Assembly (NCBI GenBank): GCA_030077755.1
Contig: JAQJZZ010000018.1
Span: 2,170,001 to 2,234,000, forward strand
DNA: 64,000 bases
Direction of reading: 5' to 3'
Origin: Filosporella fistucella
Lineage: Eukaryota; Ascomycota; Leotiomycetes; Helotiales
A program made the translations under genes and the position numbers. Shown in pieces: positions 1-12,558 of the stretch (its first letter is position 1; every line of letters starts with the position of its first letter). The notes beneath the pieces were generated by a model that did not search any database, had not been told where the DNA came from, and saw nothing but the letters and a program-made list of their open reading frames with translations.

Positions 1-1740
1 TATCGATTCGCACAGTCGGCTTGTTCGAGTTTTGCTTGCATCCTCTTCTTCCAATGTGTTCCTCGTTCACTGGTACTTACGAAGTTGCCTTGAAGTGCGT
101 GGTGCATGTCTCTGTATTTGGCAAGAAGCTCGAATAGAGATACTTGATTTTGGACAATGACGATTTGATCCACAGGTATGGGATCTGGTAGAACAGTTCT
201 GGCAAGAACTCCCATTTTCAAAGCCTCAACATACATCCCCTTTCGCTTGAAGAAAGTCGATTCCCGATAATAAATTGTAGCCACCGCAGTTTTCAGCGCA
301 TCGTTGTGCAAATCATAGCCGGTGACTAGGTGTGTGAAGCATTCTTTCCACCAAGCTCTGTGGTCGGATTTCGAGTCGGGGTAATTCTGAGAAAAGGCCA
401 ATACCGTATCTTCATACCATTTATCCTCGTCCATCAAATCATCCTCATCTGCAGGCGAGCGTTCGCCCTCCAAAGCATTCCTTATCGCCAAGTAGACCAG
501 AGGGTGCATGGTGTAGGTCTGATTAGCGAGGTCCTCCACAACCAGGAAATGGCCTTTAATGAGGAACAGAGTAATGATCATATCGAGAGGATCTGAGGCC
601 GAGAAAATGCTTTTGGGCACCGAAGTACCGCCCAGGTAATAGAGCTGGAAGAGAAACTGGCAAAATTTGTGATACTTCTTCCGAAAGCTCTTGATGTCAA
701 ATACGCCTTTCCCAATGACCGAAATATCATGACTCGGCCGTGAGACTGGATCAATTTTGCTGAATAGACGAATTTTGAATTGATCACTCATCTGATAGAG
801 ATCGAGGAATTGAGATGCCTTCATGCTGGTGCAGTTGACGACTTGTGCTGCCTGGATGATGGCTCGAGGCAGACAAGTCAATAGGCCGGCGATCTCCTGA
901 ATTTGCTTTTCATTGGACATAATATGTGGATTGGTCTCGAGATTATGCCTGAAAAGATCCACTGATGCCTCCATTTCGAGGTCACTGATTTCACAAACAT
1001 CTCGTGCGAATACCAACTCACGACCATTCTGTACACTACGCGCCAACAAAATGACCGTGCCTGGAAAGGTTTGTAATTTGTCGACCAGTCGTCCATAACC
1101 GGGAATTTCGTCAAGTAGCAGTCGAAATCTGACTCCAGGATCAACAACTAGTAAGGAATTTGGGCTATGAGTGCCTTTCAACCATTCCTCAAGTTGTACA
1201 CCAGCTGCAGAATCCGAGTTTGAGGCATCAGTTATGCGAAGGTCATTGGTTCTAAACCAGGAAATTGGTGTTGCTGGGGAGATTTTCTGGACACGATATA
1301 CGAATTCTATGACCAGCTCCGTTTTACTATAGCTATCAGCATTTCGCATTCGAGCTTCAAGAGGAGACTTACCCTATGCCACCCAGTCCAACTACTGCTA
1401 TGCGTCCCTTCTCACCCGGATTCCACATCCCGAAAAGTTGGTTCAATGCCGTGAAGCGGCCGAAGAAGTTAGGATTGCGAGAATATGGCACATGGAATGG
1501 CGCCAAACTCTGTGAAGCTGCCCTGGCTTCCTGTGCCGCATCAGTACTTGCACCGTCTGCTGGGCCTTGGAGACGGCTAACAACATTGTTTGCAAGCTCC
1601 TCGAAGGATGAGGAAAGCATCTCTGCAATTGCTTCCGAAAGCTGTGAAGTAATAGGTAGGGGATCTACGATATCAATCACCGCTTCAGTTGGTTCGGCGG
1701 TTTCGGGAATGGAGTTAAGCTCGACAGGTTCGTCGGCCAT
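1..1740 (-). CDS. NB-ARC (NLR-like) ATPase protein, partial at the left edge
   Basis: Two exons are read, 1740-1373 and 1326 to the window edge, with a 46-bp intron (donor GTAAGT, acceptor CTATAG). The frame stays open to base 1, so the C-terminus is missing. After a variable N-terminus of about 110 residues comes a Walker A loop, GLGGIGKT at residues 118-125. A hydrophobic strand, LLVVDP, suits Walker B, and a later MHPLVYLAIRN resembles the MHD-type segment that ends an NB-ARC module. The last part is helical and looks like the start of TPR-type repeats. Proteins of this kind are STAND ATPases, which in fungi are linked to non-self recognition and programmed cell death. The intron falls inside the P-loop codon before Lys. 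The substrate or partner is unknown. The family call is firm; TPR repeats are inferred because most would lie outside the window. Confidence 0.85.
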
Positions 1741-3000
1741 ATCTGATGGGGGGGAACTTGAGAAGGAAGTGGTTGAACCATTTCGAAGAATGTGAGATAG
1801 TTCTTATAAATATGGATCATGATAAATTTAGAACGAATTTTGGGCGACAAGAGAAGACGACAGACGGTGAGCAGGAACTGTCAGTGCGGCTTCACGAGAC
1901 GCAATTGTGAGTCTAACGCAGCACACTCGTGGTACGACGAAGTCGTCGCAGCGGAAAACAATACATATAGATAAATGAGGCATTGGTATGGAACACATCC
2001 CGCCGTGCTGCACATGAGCCTCGAGACCGCATAAATTGGGGCTTGACGGCGAGTGGCAATTCCAGCGACGTGCATGAATGTGTTTCGATGGTAGAGAATG
2101 AGAGATTATGTAGTATGTGAGGTGAGGTTTCATAGCGGGGCAGTGATAACGTGTCTTGATGCCTACCTAATGTGAGGGCTCAATTTGGTGAGTTGTCAGG
2201 TTGAGTTGGGACAGTTCGGTTCGTGTTGGGCATGAGTTCGCTTGACGCCCAAAAAAGTCCAGTCACATGACAGTGTGCCATGAGACATTCATTGAAACCC
2301 TACATTTCATTGTCTTCTCATTTATTTTAAGTATAGAAACTTACTCCACATGATTAGCATCATTGACCCCAAGTAATCTAAGGGAACTACTTGAGATAAG
2401 AAGTACGTATTTTATGCAAACGTTCGCGGAAAAGAATGGACTCACTCGAGCACTGCTTCTTGGCGGGAGGGGAGATCTTGAGAGGAAGCTTCTTTCCGAA
2501 CCGTCTCTCATTTCCTACTGATAATTCAACACGGAGCAGAACATAAGCATCCGCCTTACTGATTTCAGTCCATTGACTACAACCTCAGTTGCCAGGAGAT
2601 CAAAATAATCCAGCTTTGGTGTCAGATTGATTCGACAAATATTGTGCACTAGATTGGTGCTGACAAGCTGACATTTCAGCTTTTGAAGGCAAGGAGGCAA
2701 ATGCATCAGCATCGCCGAGATGTATTTACGAGAGGATCCACCGTAAAACATTGAGGCAGGATCTGTCTGACAGGCAATGAATTTCACCATAACTTTCCGG
2801 AGCGATGAGTTCTACGGAGCTAGTAAAGAAATGAAGAGCAACGCACCCAAAGTCTCGGACCGGATGTAGCGTGTGCAAGTAAGTCTTCTGAACCGCAACG
2901 AACATGGACCAGCTGACAATATTCAGAACTAGAAGGGCCAAATGCGATGAGACACGTCCGTTCTGTTAGAGATGCCTAAGATTTGGGACAGAATGTGAAT
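1741..3000. other. Intergenic stretch without a recognisable gene
   Basis: This is the presumed promoter side of the NB-ARC gene plus spacer. Minus-strand open frames at 2515-2790 and 2726-2941 resemble no family I know and lack splice support. They may be decayed coding sequence like the relic that follows. Confidence 0.4.
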
Positions 3001-3199
3001 GGTCAATGCTTCCCAAATTCATTCCTGGAACCTCGTCCAACGACGAAAACCAACTCGGCCATACTCCCTTCGTCCAGATTCTCCCTCGTCCTCTCCGACT
3101 ATCTGGCTGATGCCTTTCTGTTACGATTCCGGGCGGTGAATCGGAGAAACGATATTTCCGACTCTTTTGCGAACGGCTCTCGTTCGACCTATGTGGCTA

Positions 3200-4420
3200 C
3201 AGGCAGTCCTCGTTCTAGACACAGATCGTTCCCCAAATATGTCACCGTCAACCAAGGATAAGACATGCGATATTTGCTCTGAGCGCGTTGTGGAGGCATT
3301 CTGCAGCAAAAATTGACAAAGCAATACCGCAAGATCAGCATCTTCATTTCGCATTGGTCCAGCATAGCAAAGCTATCAATTCGTTATGCAGTGGTCTCTC
3401 GATGAAAACATCTCAAACAGGGCTCGAGCTCATTTCAGCGCTTTTTTTTGCTTTCCTCGAGAGCTTTCATGGAAATTGGAAGACTTCCGCTCAACAAATA
3501 CAAAGTGGCTTCAGTCTACATAAGTTTTCCAAAGCTGCCCACAAATCTACTAGTGGAGCAACCGACGGGTACATGGACGTGCTACCTATCACTCATGCTG
3601 TGGTCGAGGCTTTAGTCCGACTCAAGTTACAAATGTTGTCATATATAGCTTTGGACCCAATGTGCAGCCATCAGTTCCTGGAAGAAGAAAATGATGCAAT
3701 GTCAGGGAAAATGGCCTCACTTAGCATGAACACAATTGCGGATGCTTTACACACGCTCCTTCACTGGCTGCGAGTATGCTCAAGTATAGCTGGAGATGTG
3801 AGAGATGGAAGTGTGGTCTGACCAATGAAAGTCCAACAAATCAAAAGCAAGCGAACCGCCAGAGAGATCTTGCCTCGTGGAGAACACCATACACTAATTT
3901 CTGCCAAAAATTGAGCAAAGATAAATCTGATCGCGAGTATTTAGGTGCTCTCCAACTTCAAGTATGTTTAGAAGGTTTGGAAATCATGATCTTGGCAAAC
4001 CCATCTGTCGAGGAAACAGTATTCGATCAATTCATCACAAGTTGGAAGATATTAGTTAAAGCGGCTCGGCTTCTGAAGATCGAAGGAGAGACAAGTTTGC
4101 AATGATCTGAGTTCAAAGTGCAATTTGGAGTGGGGTCAGTCCCATTATTGTTCTACACAGCAACTGAATGTCGACATCCTGCTATACGCCGAGATGCAAT
4201 CAATATTATGCGAGAATTGCCCTGCAAGAATGGCATTTGGGACAGCCTCCAGTGTGCCTTGACAGCTGAGTGGATAATGACTATCGAGGAGACAGGAGCT
4301 AACGATACCAATTGTGTACCAGAAGCATCTCGGGTGAGGATTCACAGCCAGAAGTGGTTCCACAGCATGGTTCAGTCTATGTCCAGTGTATGCAGTGAGT
4401 CGATGGGTCTTTGATATTTC
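3200..4420 (+). pseudogene. Relic of a fungal Zn2Cys6-type transcription factor (C-terminal regulatory domain)
   Basis: Three consecutive frames carry pieces of the regulatory domain that follows the zinc cluster in many ascomycete C6 factors. These are an RHAIFALSAL segment near 3265, an ALVQHSKAINSL segment near 3350, an EETVFDQF segment near 4010, then a FYTATECRHPAIRRDA segment near 4150 and PEASRVR near 4320. The pieces are in the usual order but are split by a one-base shift near 3290, a frame change near 3800 and an in-frame TGA at about 4103, which fits CGA or CAA-type decay. I see no N-terminal Cys6 cluster upstream. It reads as a dead or truncated gene; sequencing error alone would need several independent errors. 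Limits are approximate. Confidence 0.65.
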
Positions 4421-5318
4421 GGAAGGCAATTCTGGTCGAGTCTTAAACGGATCCGGATACGAACCCCACTGACATTGAGGATCGTTTCGAAAGAATACCA
4501 CATCCGACAATGGGTCTTATCCGATGCCACATCATACTAGTAGCGTGTTTGCTCATGATATCAAAATCGTCAAGCATTTGAGACGCACGCATGGGGTACG
4601 TCGCGGGGTATTAAACACCTTTCTATCGAAGAAACGAGCCGGAAATTCCATCAATAGGAGCTTGTTCTCGGGCCATACAACCCGAACTAACCTGGACTAT
4701 GGAATTATGCGCCTTTTTTGGTAACGATCCATGTCTGCAACCCATCGCACTTTGACTCACTACAGACGCGTATATTCAGAACTCTAATTGGTGTGGACAA
4801 TGAAAGTTTGGTGGGCCTATCCAGGATTAAAAGTTGCATCAGCCGGTGCCTTTGCGGCGACGCACCAAAATATCAAGAATATGTTTTATTTCTGAAAAGC
4901 CGTCTATTGTTTGAGTCTGGAACCTGAATTCTTTTCTCTTACAGAGCAGTCTCTAAATGAGAATCCCACTTCTCCACCAACGGAAATTCCTCCACATGCT
5001 ACCCCGCAGACGGTTGCGCCACATCCATGCTTACATGCGCACCAACGATATCCCTTCCCTTTGAACATGCCCAGGAAATATCGTCCAATCGAAGGAATCC
5101 TGTCGATAAACATATCAGTTTTCTGCCTATCAGGATGCAAGTCTCTTAATATCGAACGGCTGGGCTGATTGTGAAACTATCATGGTCAATATGTACTCTT
5201 TCGATGTCTGGAAATATGCTTGGTGAGCCTGGGAGTATGAGTGGTGATGATCAAGATATATAAATCATTGCCCCATTCTTTATGGAATTATCTCTACAAG
5301 TCCGTTATCAAAGGCAAA
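4421..5318. other. Spacer between the relic and the transporter gene
   Basis: Only short open frames occur (for example 4524-4724 and 4718-4927), and none matches a known family. Part may be further decayed sequence; the last few hundred bases are the likely transporter promoter. Confidence 0.35.
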
Positions 5319-7057
5319 ATGCAGCTTCCTTCAAAGTGGTACCAGGTATGCTTTTCATTTATCAGCCCAGTATTTTGTGTATATCTGACGACTACCAGTT
5401 CCTCGTTGGAGTGTTCGCCAGTCTTGGCTCTCTCCTTTTCGGATATGATCTTGGTGTCATCGGTCAAGTGATTGCACCGGAAGGCAATGTGATGCTCAGG
5501 TGGAACCCTAATAGCTCAGAAATGTAGGAGCCCTTCCTCTGTTTTCGTCAACGAGCTTACTGTTACCAGAGGACTGATCGTATCCCTCTTTACGGGTGGT
5601 GCTTTCTTCGGTGCTATGTTCGCTGGTCCAGCAGGTGATATTCTTGGCCGTCGATGGACAATCCTTATTGGTGCCGTCATCTTCTGTGGTGGTGGTGCTG
5701 TTCAAACTGGTGCTCCAACGGTGGCTGCTCTGTATATGGGCCGATTCTTTGCTGGACTCGGTGTCGGTTTCCTGACAATGATGATTCCGCTGTACCAGTC
5801 TGAACTTGCACATCCTTCTATCAGAGGTAGAATTACTGCTTTGCAGCAATTCATGCTTGGCGTAGGAGCATTAGTCGCCAGCTGGGTGGGCTATGGTACC
5901 TTCATCGCTTATCCAGCCACCAGCACCAAGCAATGGCGTATTCCACTCGGAATTCAAATCATCCCAGCTGCTATTTTGGGAGCTTTAATTCTACTCTTCC
6001 CAGAATCTCCTCGCTGGCTGATCCAACATGGCAAGCGAGAGGAAGGCTTGAGAACGCTGGCCGGCCTCCATGCACATGGAAATGAGGAAGACCCTTGGGT
6101 GCGAGCAGAGTTCGAACAAATCCAGGAGCAGATATCTCATGAAGAGGAGCACGCTGCGAAATCTTACACTGAACTCTTTACTTCTGCATCGAGCTTCAGA
6201 AGACTACTCATCTGTGTTGCGTTGCAAGCAAGTGTACAGATGACTGGCGTTTCTGCGATCCAGTACTATTCAACCATCATCTTCGTAAGTTCTATCCTCT
6301 TCTTGCTACAATCACGACTCAAGCTGATATATGTGCGATAAGGCCAAAATAGGCATCACCGGAGCAGAGACTCTCAGGTATCAAGCAATCAACTCAGTCA
6401 TTGCACTCATCGCCCAATTTCTCTGCATCTTACTCATCGATCGATTTGGGCGACGCTGGCCTCTCATTCTTGGGAACCTGGGTAACATGGTAACATTCAT
6501 CTGGGGTACCATCCTTCTAGCCAAGTTTCCACCTACCACCACTGGAGGAAATAAGGGTGCTCAGTGGGGTTTCATTTTGTCGACATGGGTATACAATTTC
6601 AGCTTCTCAGCAACATGTGGACCACTTTCTTGGATCATTCCTGCAGAAGTAAGTAATTCAATTTCCAGAATGCAAATTGATCAAGTCCTTACAAAACCAG
6701 GTGTTCGACACCAAAACGCGCTCCAAAGGCGTCTCCCTTGCCACCATGACATCCTTCGCATTCAACACAATGATCGGTCAAGTTACCGACGTAGCCATGA
6801 AAAACGTCGGCTATCGTTTCTACTATCTCTTCATCATCTGCAATTTCACCAACGCACTCTTCTTCTGGCTTTTCTTGCCTGAGACTGCTAAACTTCCGTT
6901 GGAAGAAATGAATTATCTCTTCACAAATGCGCCGTGGATTGTACCTGGGAGTAAGATGATGCAGTATAGGACTGGGGACTTGGAAAGTAGAGCTGAGGAG
7001 TTGGAGAGGAAGAGGGTGGGTGTTGAGCAGGCGGAGGTGGAGCATAAAGATGATTAG
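5319..7057 (+). CDS. MFS sugar transporter (hexose/quinate-type), five exons
   Basis: Exons are 5319-5345, 5399-5523, 5570-6284, 6343-6648 and 6701-7057, giving 509 residues, normal for the sugar-porter family. All introns are GT-AG and 46-58 bp long. Signature elements appear in order: LLFGYDLGVIGQ in helix 1, LGRRWT after helix 2, GRFFAGLGVGF and ELAHPSIRGRI in the middle of the N-half, PESPRWL before the central loop, LIDRFGRRWP after helix 7-8, and LPETAKLPLEEM at the end. These are the sugar-porter family motifs, so it should move a sugar or related polyol across the plasma membrane by proton symport. The substrate cannot be told. The first exon codes for only nine residues (MQLPSKWYQ); the start was chosen because KWYQ-FLVGVFASLGS matches the usual beginning of these proteins. 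Confidence 0.92.
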
Positions 7058-8255
7058 GTAGAGTCTGGGGGATAGTGAGAAGGGTGTTTGAGGATGGGTG
7101 TGAAGAATGAGGGGTTGTTAGTTCAGTGAATAGGGATTTATTTTTTGATATCCTCTGCAGTATATCAGGATTTTCAAGTCGCATCTTGAAGAATGGACCT
7201 TGGAACAGTGAAAAGAGCACATATATTCATTCACACTACCCCAAACATAAAATCCGCCGCGGCCCTTCCACACAAGACTGTGGCCGCTAATCTACTCGTA
7301 CCCAGCTGTATATACCTAAATAGTAGTCGGCATAATACCGACCGTCAACAAATCAGCTCCTTTGGTCCAGTGGTTTGGCAATAAAATACGGCATCGCATC
7401 AAATGGTAATACATTTGGGGTTGAGTGGTTCCAGTAAGAACCGCGGTGAAACCTTTTGTTCCTGAAAACAAATTTTTGGGGCAACTTTTTTGGGGGTTTT
7501 GTTATTATTATTTCATAGGCACATGCATGTTTTCCCTTTTTTTTTTTGCTACTAGAGGATCTCCTCTCTTTATTTGCCCACCCCCCCCCCCCCCCCTTTT
7601 TTTTTTTTAGCAAGAAGGAGCAAAAGCGAGACGATGAATTTCGAGGTTGAACTTGATAGGTACCGAATTGTGTATGTGTCACATGACCCAACGTGAAATC
7701 TTCGGCTGGAACTCGGAATCTGAGTCTTCCCGAGAAATACTCAAGATGGCTTCAACCCCACTCCTCCTCACAATCTATGCCGCTCTCAACTGCAAATTAT
7801 CGCCGCCACATTGATAGCATTTCCTTCATTGGATAAGCGCTATCATCCCATATCAGATTTCTACCCACCCATCATGTCACCTCCATCTCGGTCGCAAGAC
7901 CATTTACCAACTGTCGCTGCCACTAAACCCACTCTCGATTCCCCGAGGCATTTATCCACCTGCCAAAAAAGATAAAGTTGACACCATCCCACTTGCAGCT
8001 TAGAACCGCTGCCAGATATTCCTCTTTTGAGCTTATCCCACGGTCTCACCCCTGCTATGAGCATGACTAAACCAGATATTCTGCATTTCATTTCCTGTGA
8101 ATGGAAAGATGCGGTAAGTGGATGTAAGTGTGATGATGTCGTTTTCGTTCTTCCCTGTCAAGTCTGCTTGAGGCTCTCTTCCCTTCTATACTTCTATTCT
8201 CTACTCTTCTTTTTCTCTTTGGAATGGCATAGGAATGTATTCATTTTAGAACACC
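7058..8255. other. Intergenic stretch with homopolymer runs
   Basis: About 1.2 kb without a supportable gene. It contains long T and C runs (see the separate repeat entry), and its open frames are low-complexity artefacts. The last part is pyrimidine-rich and leads into the 8256 start codon. Confidence 0.5.
7537..7608. repeat. Homopolymer cluster: T run, then C run joined to T run
   Basis: There is a run of 11 T at 7537-7547, then 16 C at 7581-7596 followed directly by 12 T at 7597-7608. This is simple sequence prone to slippage, so exact lengths may be assembly-dependent. Confidence 0.9.
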
Positions 8256-9130
8256 ATGCTCCAACTTCACGATCGCATCGCAGCTATCGAGTCCGCTCTG
8301 CAAAACCAAGAAGAGATCTCCTTCCCTCGCTCCGAAACTCCTGTCCGCCACAGTCTCGACCACCGCTTCGATAAGACTGCCCCCGAAGTTGACGCAGCGC
8401 CTGCTCCTACACCTGCGAAAGAGAAAGGAAATCCCTTCGAGACACAGACTGTCAGCGATTCCAAGGAATCAAAATACTATGATAGTATAGCTGCGACGTT
8501 TGGCTTGGGCATATTGGATGAAGAGGCATTTAATGAGTATAATATATATAATGCGTTTATAACGAACCTGAGGATATGTCCGGTCCATCTGACGGAAGTG
8601 GGAAATTATTACTATGTCGAGCACCGGTCTTTCTTACCCACTGTTCCAGGTGTGATATTAAGGAAAGGCACAGATAAAGAGGGCAAATGCCTTGGTGTGG
8701 CACATATACCCTTCACAGGCAAGAATATCTTTGGAATCGGTGACCCGGAAGGCAGACCTGGTGCGATGGTCTGGGAGAAGTTAGGAAATGCGGGTTTCTG
8801 GACACACATGCGCTATCAATTTGAACATGAGGTTAAGGATGGAGAGAGAAGGAAGTTTTTGTGGATAAGGACGAGGAATAATTTGTTGGATGATCAGGGC
8901 GATTTGGTGTTGATTGAGCAGGGGAGAGAGGATCTGATATTGGCTGAATATCTTGGGAAGGGAGTATTGAAGTGGAAGAAGAGGGGGCGGTTGAGAGTGA
9001 GGGTTGTAGAAGGGTGGTGGGAATGGGAGAGTGTGGTTTTATTGACTTGGGCTAGTGTTGTTGAGGTATGTACTCCCTGCTGTGATGACAGCTAGTTGTT
9101 GCTCTTCAGAAGGAATTTGAATTAATATGA
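8256..9130 (+). CDS. Hypothetical protein, two exons
   Basis: Exon 1 is 8256-9065 and exon 2 is 9110-9130, joined by a 44-bp intron (GTATGT to TTCAG). This yields 276 residues ending KEFELI; without the splice the frame would end in an unrelated CTPCCDDS tail. The first 75 residues are polar and Pro/Ala-rich. The rest forms a compact beta-rich region with a conserved-looking GNYYYVEHRSFLP stretch, a GIGDPEGRPGAMVWEKLG stretch, and a final aromatic helix (VEGWWEWESVVLLTW). A beta-barrel resembling tubby or LURP-one folds is possible but is only a guess. There is no signal peptide and no clear membrane helix. The start has an ACACC context. I do not recognise the function. Confidence 0.72.
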
Positions 9131-10294
9131 AATAGTTATCTAGAAGAAGAGCTAGGATGAGGAGATACTCGCCTACGCATTTGATTGGTACTTGATATCA
9201 ATCATCTCAAAGACATAGAATTGGAATTTATTTGCAGCATTTTCAGCGATAATAGATAATATCATATAGACTTTTTTTTGTTTGAAGACATTATCTGTCC
9301 AGCATGATTTCTTCTACTCTTATTCGCGATATGACATTTAATCTTGTGTAAACAGTACGTTTCTGAACTTGTTATTTGAATAAAGATCTGGACTCGATTG
9401 TCTTTTGCCGAAATATTCTATCCTACTTCTCAAGTTACCGGCATTTCTTTCATCGGTATCAGAGTACAATTTAGGTAGATCTAGTGAGGGGTTGAAGTGG
9501 ACGACAATTATGTATACAACAAGATGCTGTCACCAACTCAATAATGGGTCTACAATTTGTTTCTGCCCTACCTGCCCATCTTTTCGTGAGGAAAGGTGGA
9601 TCTCTTTTTGGGATTTCGTAAACTATAAATCTACATTTCCAGTATCGGTACGCCATTGCAGAATTCGACGGCACGTACACGGCAGGGTAAAATTATACCC
9701 AGACGAAATTTTTACTCCATTGGGATGGTTCACCTTGAGTTCCATGGAATTATGAGCTTATCTCCGTTTAGCTTGCTGAAACATAGCAGGGAACGACAGA
9801 TTCGAAGACTGATACAGCTGACGACTGTCGTCCATTGCCGCAAGCGCTATTGATTCAGAAGGCACAGTTACATGCAGCGGAAGATTCAAAGATTCCGGCA
9901 GATGAGACGAGTTTGAAGAAGTAGTCCCTTTGCAGATTGGTTCAACCTCTCCCGCCATGCCTGCAACAAAAGTCCCTTACGCGCATGTCCTAATTCTCGG
10001 GACCGAGATGCAAATAAGTATCCGAGATCATCCTCTTAGTTAAACTTAACAATACATTTGGATTTCTTGCCATCTAGTTACGCCTGAAAGAGAAAAGAAA
10101 ATTCTTGACCCTAATTTGAAAGCACTTCTACCAATTCTTTCATTAAACTACATCCTAATAAGTCAACGCTGGTGTAATTGATCGCAGATACAATACGAAC
10201 ACGTGCTCGTACCCTCGTATATATTTCAATTTGGAACACCCGAGCTACCCGAACATCTGCATACCCCAGTCGATTCTCTCAGGCACAATCCACG
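9131..10294. other. Intergenic stretch
   Basis: Spacer and likely promoter of the zinc-cluster regulator. Open frames at 9405-9755 and 9758-9958 overlap each other and have no family resemblance. Confidence 0.45.
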
Positions 10295-12558
10295 ATGCAG
10301 AGTGCACCTCCTCCGCCTCCAGAACACAAAATCACACGAGGCCATTCCTGCATCCTATGCCAGCAACGAAAAGTTCGCTGTGATCGTCAAAAACCATGCA
10401 GTAATTGCATCAAAGCTCGTGCAGAATGTATCCCCAGTGCACCGACACAACCCCGCAGGCGGCGGAAAAAACTAGCTGAGACGGACCTGGCGGGGAGAAT
10501 CAAAAAATATGAACATCTACTCAGAAGTCACAATATCAAGATTGAGGAAGATGATGATGAACCTGAAATGAGTAAAGTGGCGGAGGAGAATTGGCCCCCG
10601 CCCAATCCGACGCTGATGACGATTCCTAAGGCAAGGAATGCGGAGAGAGGTGCTTTGTTTGCGGATAAGGAGAATTCCCATTATGTGGAAAGGTAAGTAT
10701 CTCATAAGCAAGAGAAGATTGAAGCTAATAGAAATAGCACATTATGGGAGAATCTTCGGGACGAAATCCAAGATCCAAAAGATGCTCTCCAAAGCTCCTC
10801 GTCAGAAGACGAGATAAACCAAACCCGTCTCTATCCCAATGCCGAATCAATGCTCATAGGCTTCGGTCCCATGCAAGACCTAACTCATTTTCATCCTCCC
10901 CCGGTCCATATATTTCGACTCTGGCAAACCTTTCTCGTCAATGTTAATCCGCTTGTGAAAATGTTTCATGCGCCTACTATGCAACAGCAGGTTCTAGACG
11001 CGAGTGGGAATCTAGATACTGTGGCTCGTCATACGGAAGCTATGATGTTTGCGATTTATTTTTTGGCCGTTACGTCCCTGGCGAATGAGGAGTGTTTGAG
11101 TATGTTTGGGGAGCAGAGGAATACGTTGCTGGAGAAGTATTCGCATGGGACGCAGCAGGCGCTTATCAATGCGAGGTTTTTGAAGTCGTTGAATATTGTT
11201 ACTTTGCAGGCGCTTGTTATGTATTTGGTGAGTTTATCTTCTTGACAGTGTCATTCGGATATGTTTGTAACCTCCTCTGGACATATCTTGCTGGTGCTAT
11301 GAGCTTAAATGTGGCTAATGATTGATAGCTTGGAGTACGCAAAGTATATGATCCTCATTCACTTTGGATCCTCACGGGAGTCTGTACTCGGATCGCCCAG
11401 CGCCTTGGGCTTCACCGAGATGGGACGAATCACAAGATTTCTCCCTTCGATGCAGAAATTAGGAGACGTACTTGGTGGCAAATCGCTTTTCTTGACGGAT
11501 ATTCTTCAAAACTGGCAGGAGCTAATTTTCCATTGTGGCTTGGGAAATTTGACACCAAGATCCCGTTGAACATTAGCGATAGCGATATGAGCCCTTCTAT
11601 GAAAGAGCCGCCAAAGGAGAAAGAAGGAGCTACTGAAATGATTTTCTGTTGCTTGAGATATGAAACTGCGCAGGCCGTTCGAAAATCCAGGCCGAGAGGT
11701 CATCACGGAGGTACATTCGAAGCCAAGCCTGGCGTTGATGCTATGGCTGAGAAGGATAAGGCCATCGAGGAATTGGAAACAAGATTTGAGCAAAAGTTTA
11801 TCAGATTCTGCGATCCATCAATTCCGTTGCATCTTCTCTCGATTTATGTGGCCAAGTCTGTCATTTGTACCATGAAGATCATGGCTCATCATCCTCGACA
11901 GTACCCCGATAAAGGCGCGAGTATGCCTCAAAAGGAGAAGGATATGCTGTTTGCTGAAAGTCTGAAGGAGATGGAATATGATTCTCTAGGACATACGACG
12001 AAATCATTACATGGATATCTCTGGCATATAACATCACATTTTCAACTCGATGCATTTATTTATCTCTTATCTGAGCTTCGTCGTCGAACTTCTGGCACGC
12101 TGGTCGATCGAGCTTGGCAACAGATCATCTACTCGTATGAAAACCGACCAGAAATGCTCAGCGACACGAAAAACAGTCTTTATGTAGCTATTGGCAATCT
12201 TGCATTGAAAGCATGGCAGAACAGAGAAGACACGGTGGGAATGTATCAAGCTCCACCTCGGTTCATCTCAGTCTTACGTTCACAACGAAACATTCCTGAT
12301 CCGCCACGGCCGGTTCAGCCAGTAGCCCCAAGACAAGAGCAAATCGCGATGTCTAATCGTGGTTCAGAATACAATAACAGTCTTCAAGCCATTACATATA
12401 ATAATACTGTCGATCAATGGGGAAATGTGAATTATGGGCTCGAACCGAATATGGCTGAAATCACTCCAGTAGATTGGGAGTATTGGCAATCGCTGATGGA
12501 TGGAGACCTACCACCTTATAATGGTGACATGGGCGGAGGTCAGACATGGTATACATAA
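10295..12558 (+). CDS. Zn2Cys6 transcription factor with fungal-specific regulatory domain
   Basis: Exons are 10295-10692, 10738-11227 and 11329-12558, giving 705 residues; introns of 45 and 101 bp are GT-AG. The zinc cluster lies at residues 19-45 with the classic Cys-x2-Cys-x6-Cys-x5-Cys-x2-Cys-x6-Cys spacing and a basic RKVRCDR core. A basic stretch RRRRKK and a short helical linker follow. The middle holds the fungal_trans domain, with LWILTGVCTRIAQRLGLHRDG and AEIRRRTWWQIAFLDGY as its recognisable core. The C-terminus is Gln/Asn-rich and likely activates transcription. It should bind DNA in the nucleus. The target pathway is not shown; the neighbouring hypothetical gene and the transporter are possible but unproven targets. 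An upstream ATG at 10178 is in frame, but MQSAPPPPPE at 10295 is the more natural start. Confidence 0.92.

Noticed and set aside
1828..2133. Minus-strand 101-residue frame upstream of the NB-ARC gene
   Set aside because: No family pattern, and it lies in the likely promoter of the NB-ARC gene.
7353..7691. Minus-strand 112-residue Lys/Gly/Ser-rich frame
   Set aside because: It is translated homopolymer sequence (C16-T12) and has no domain.
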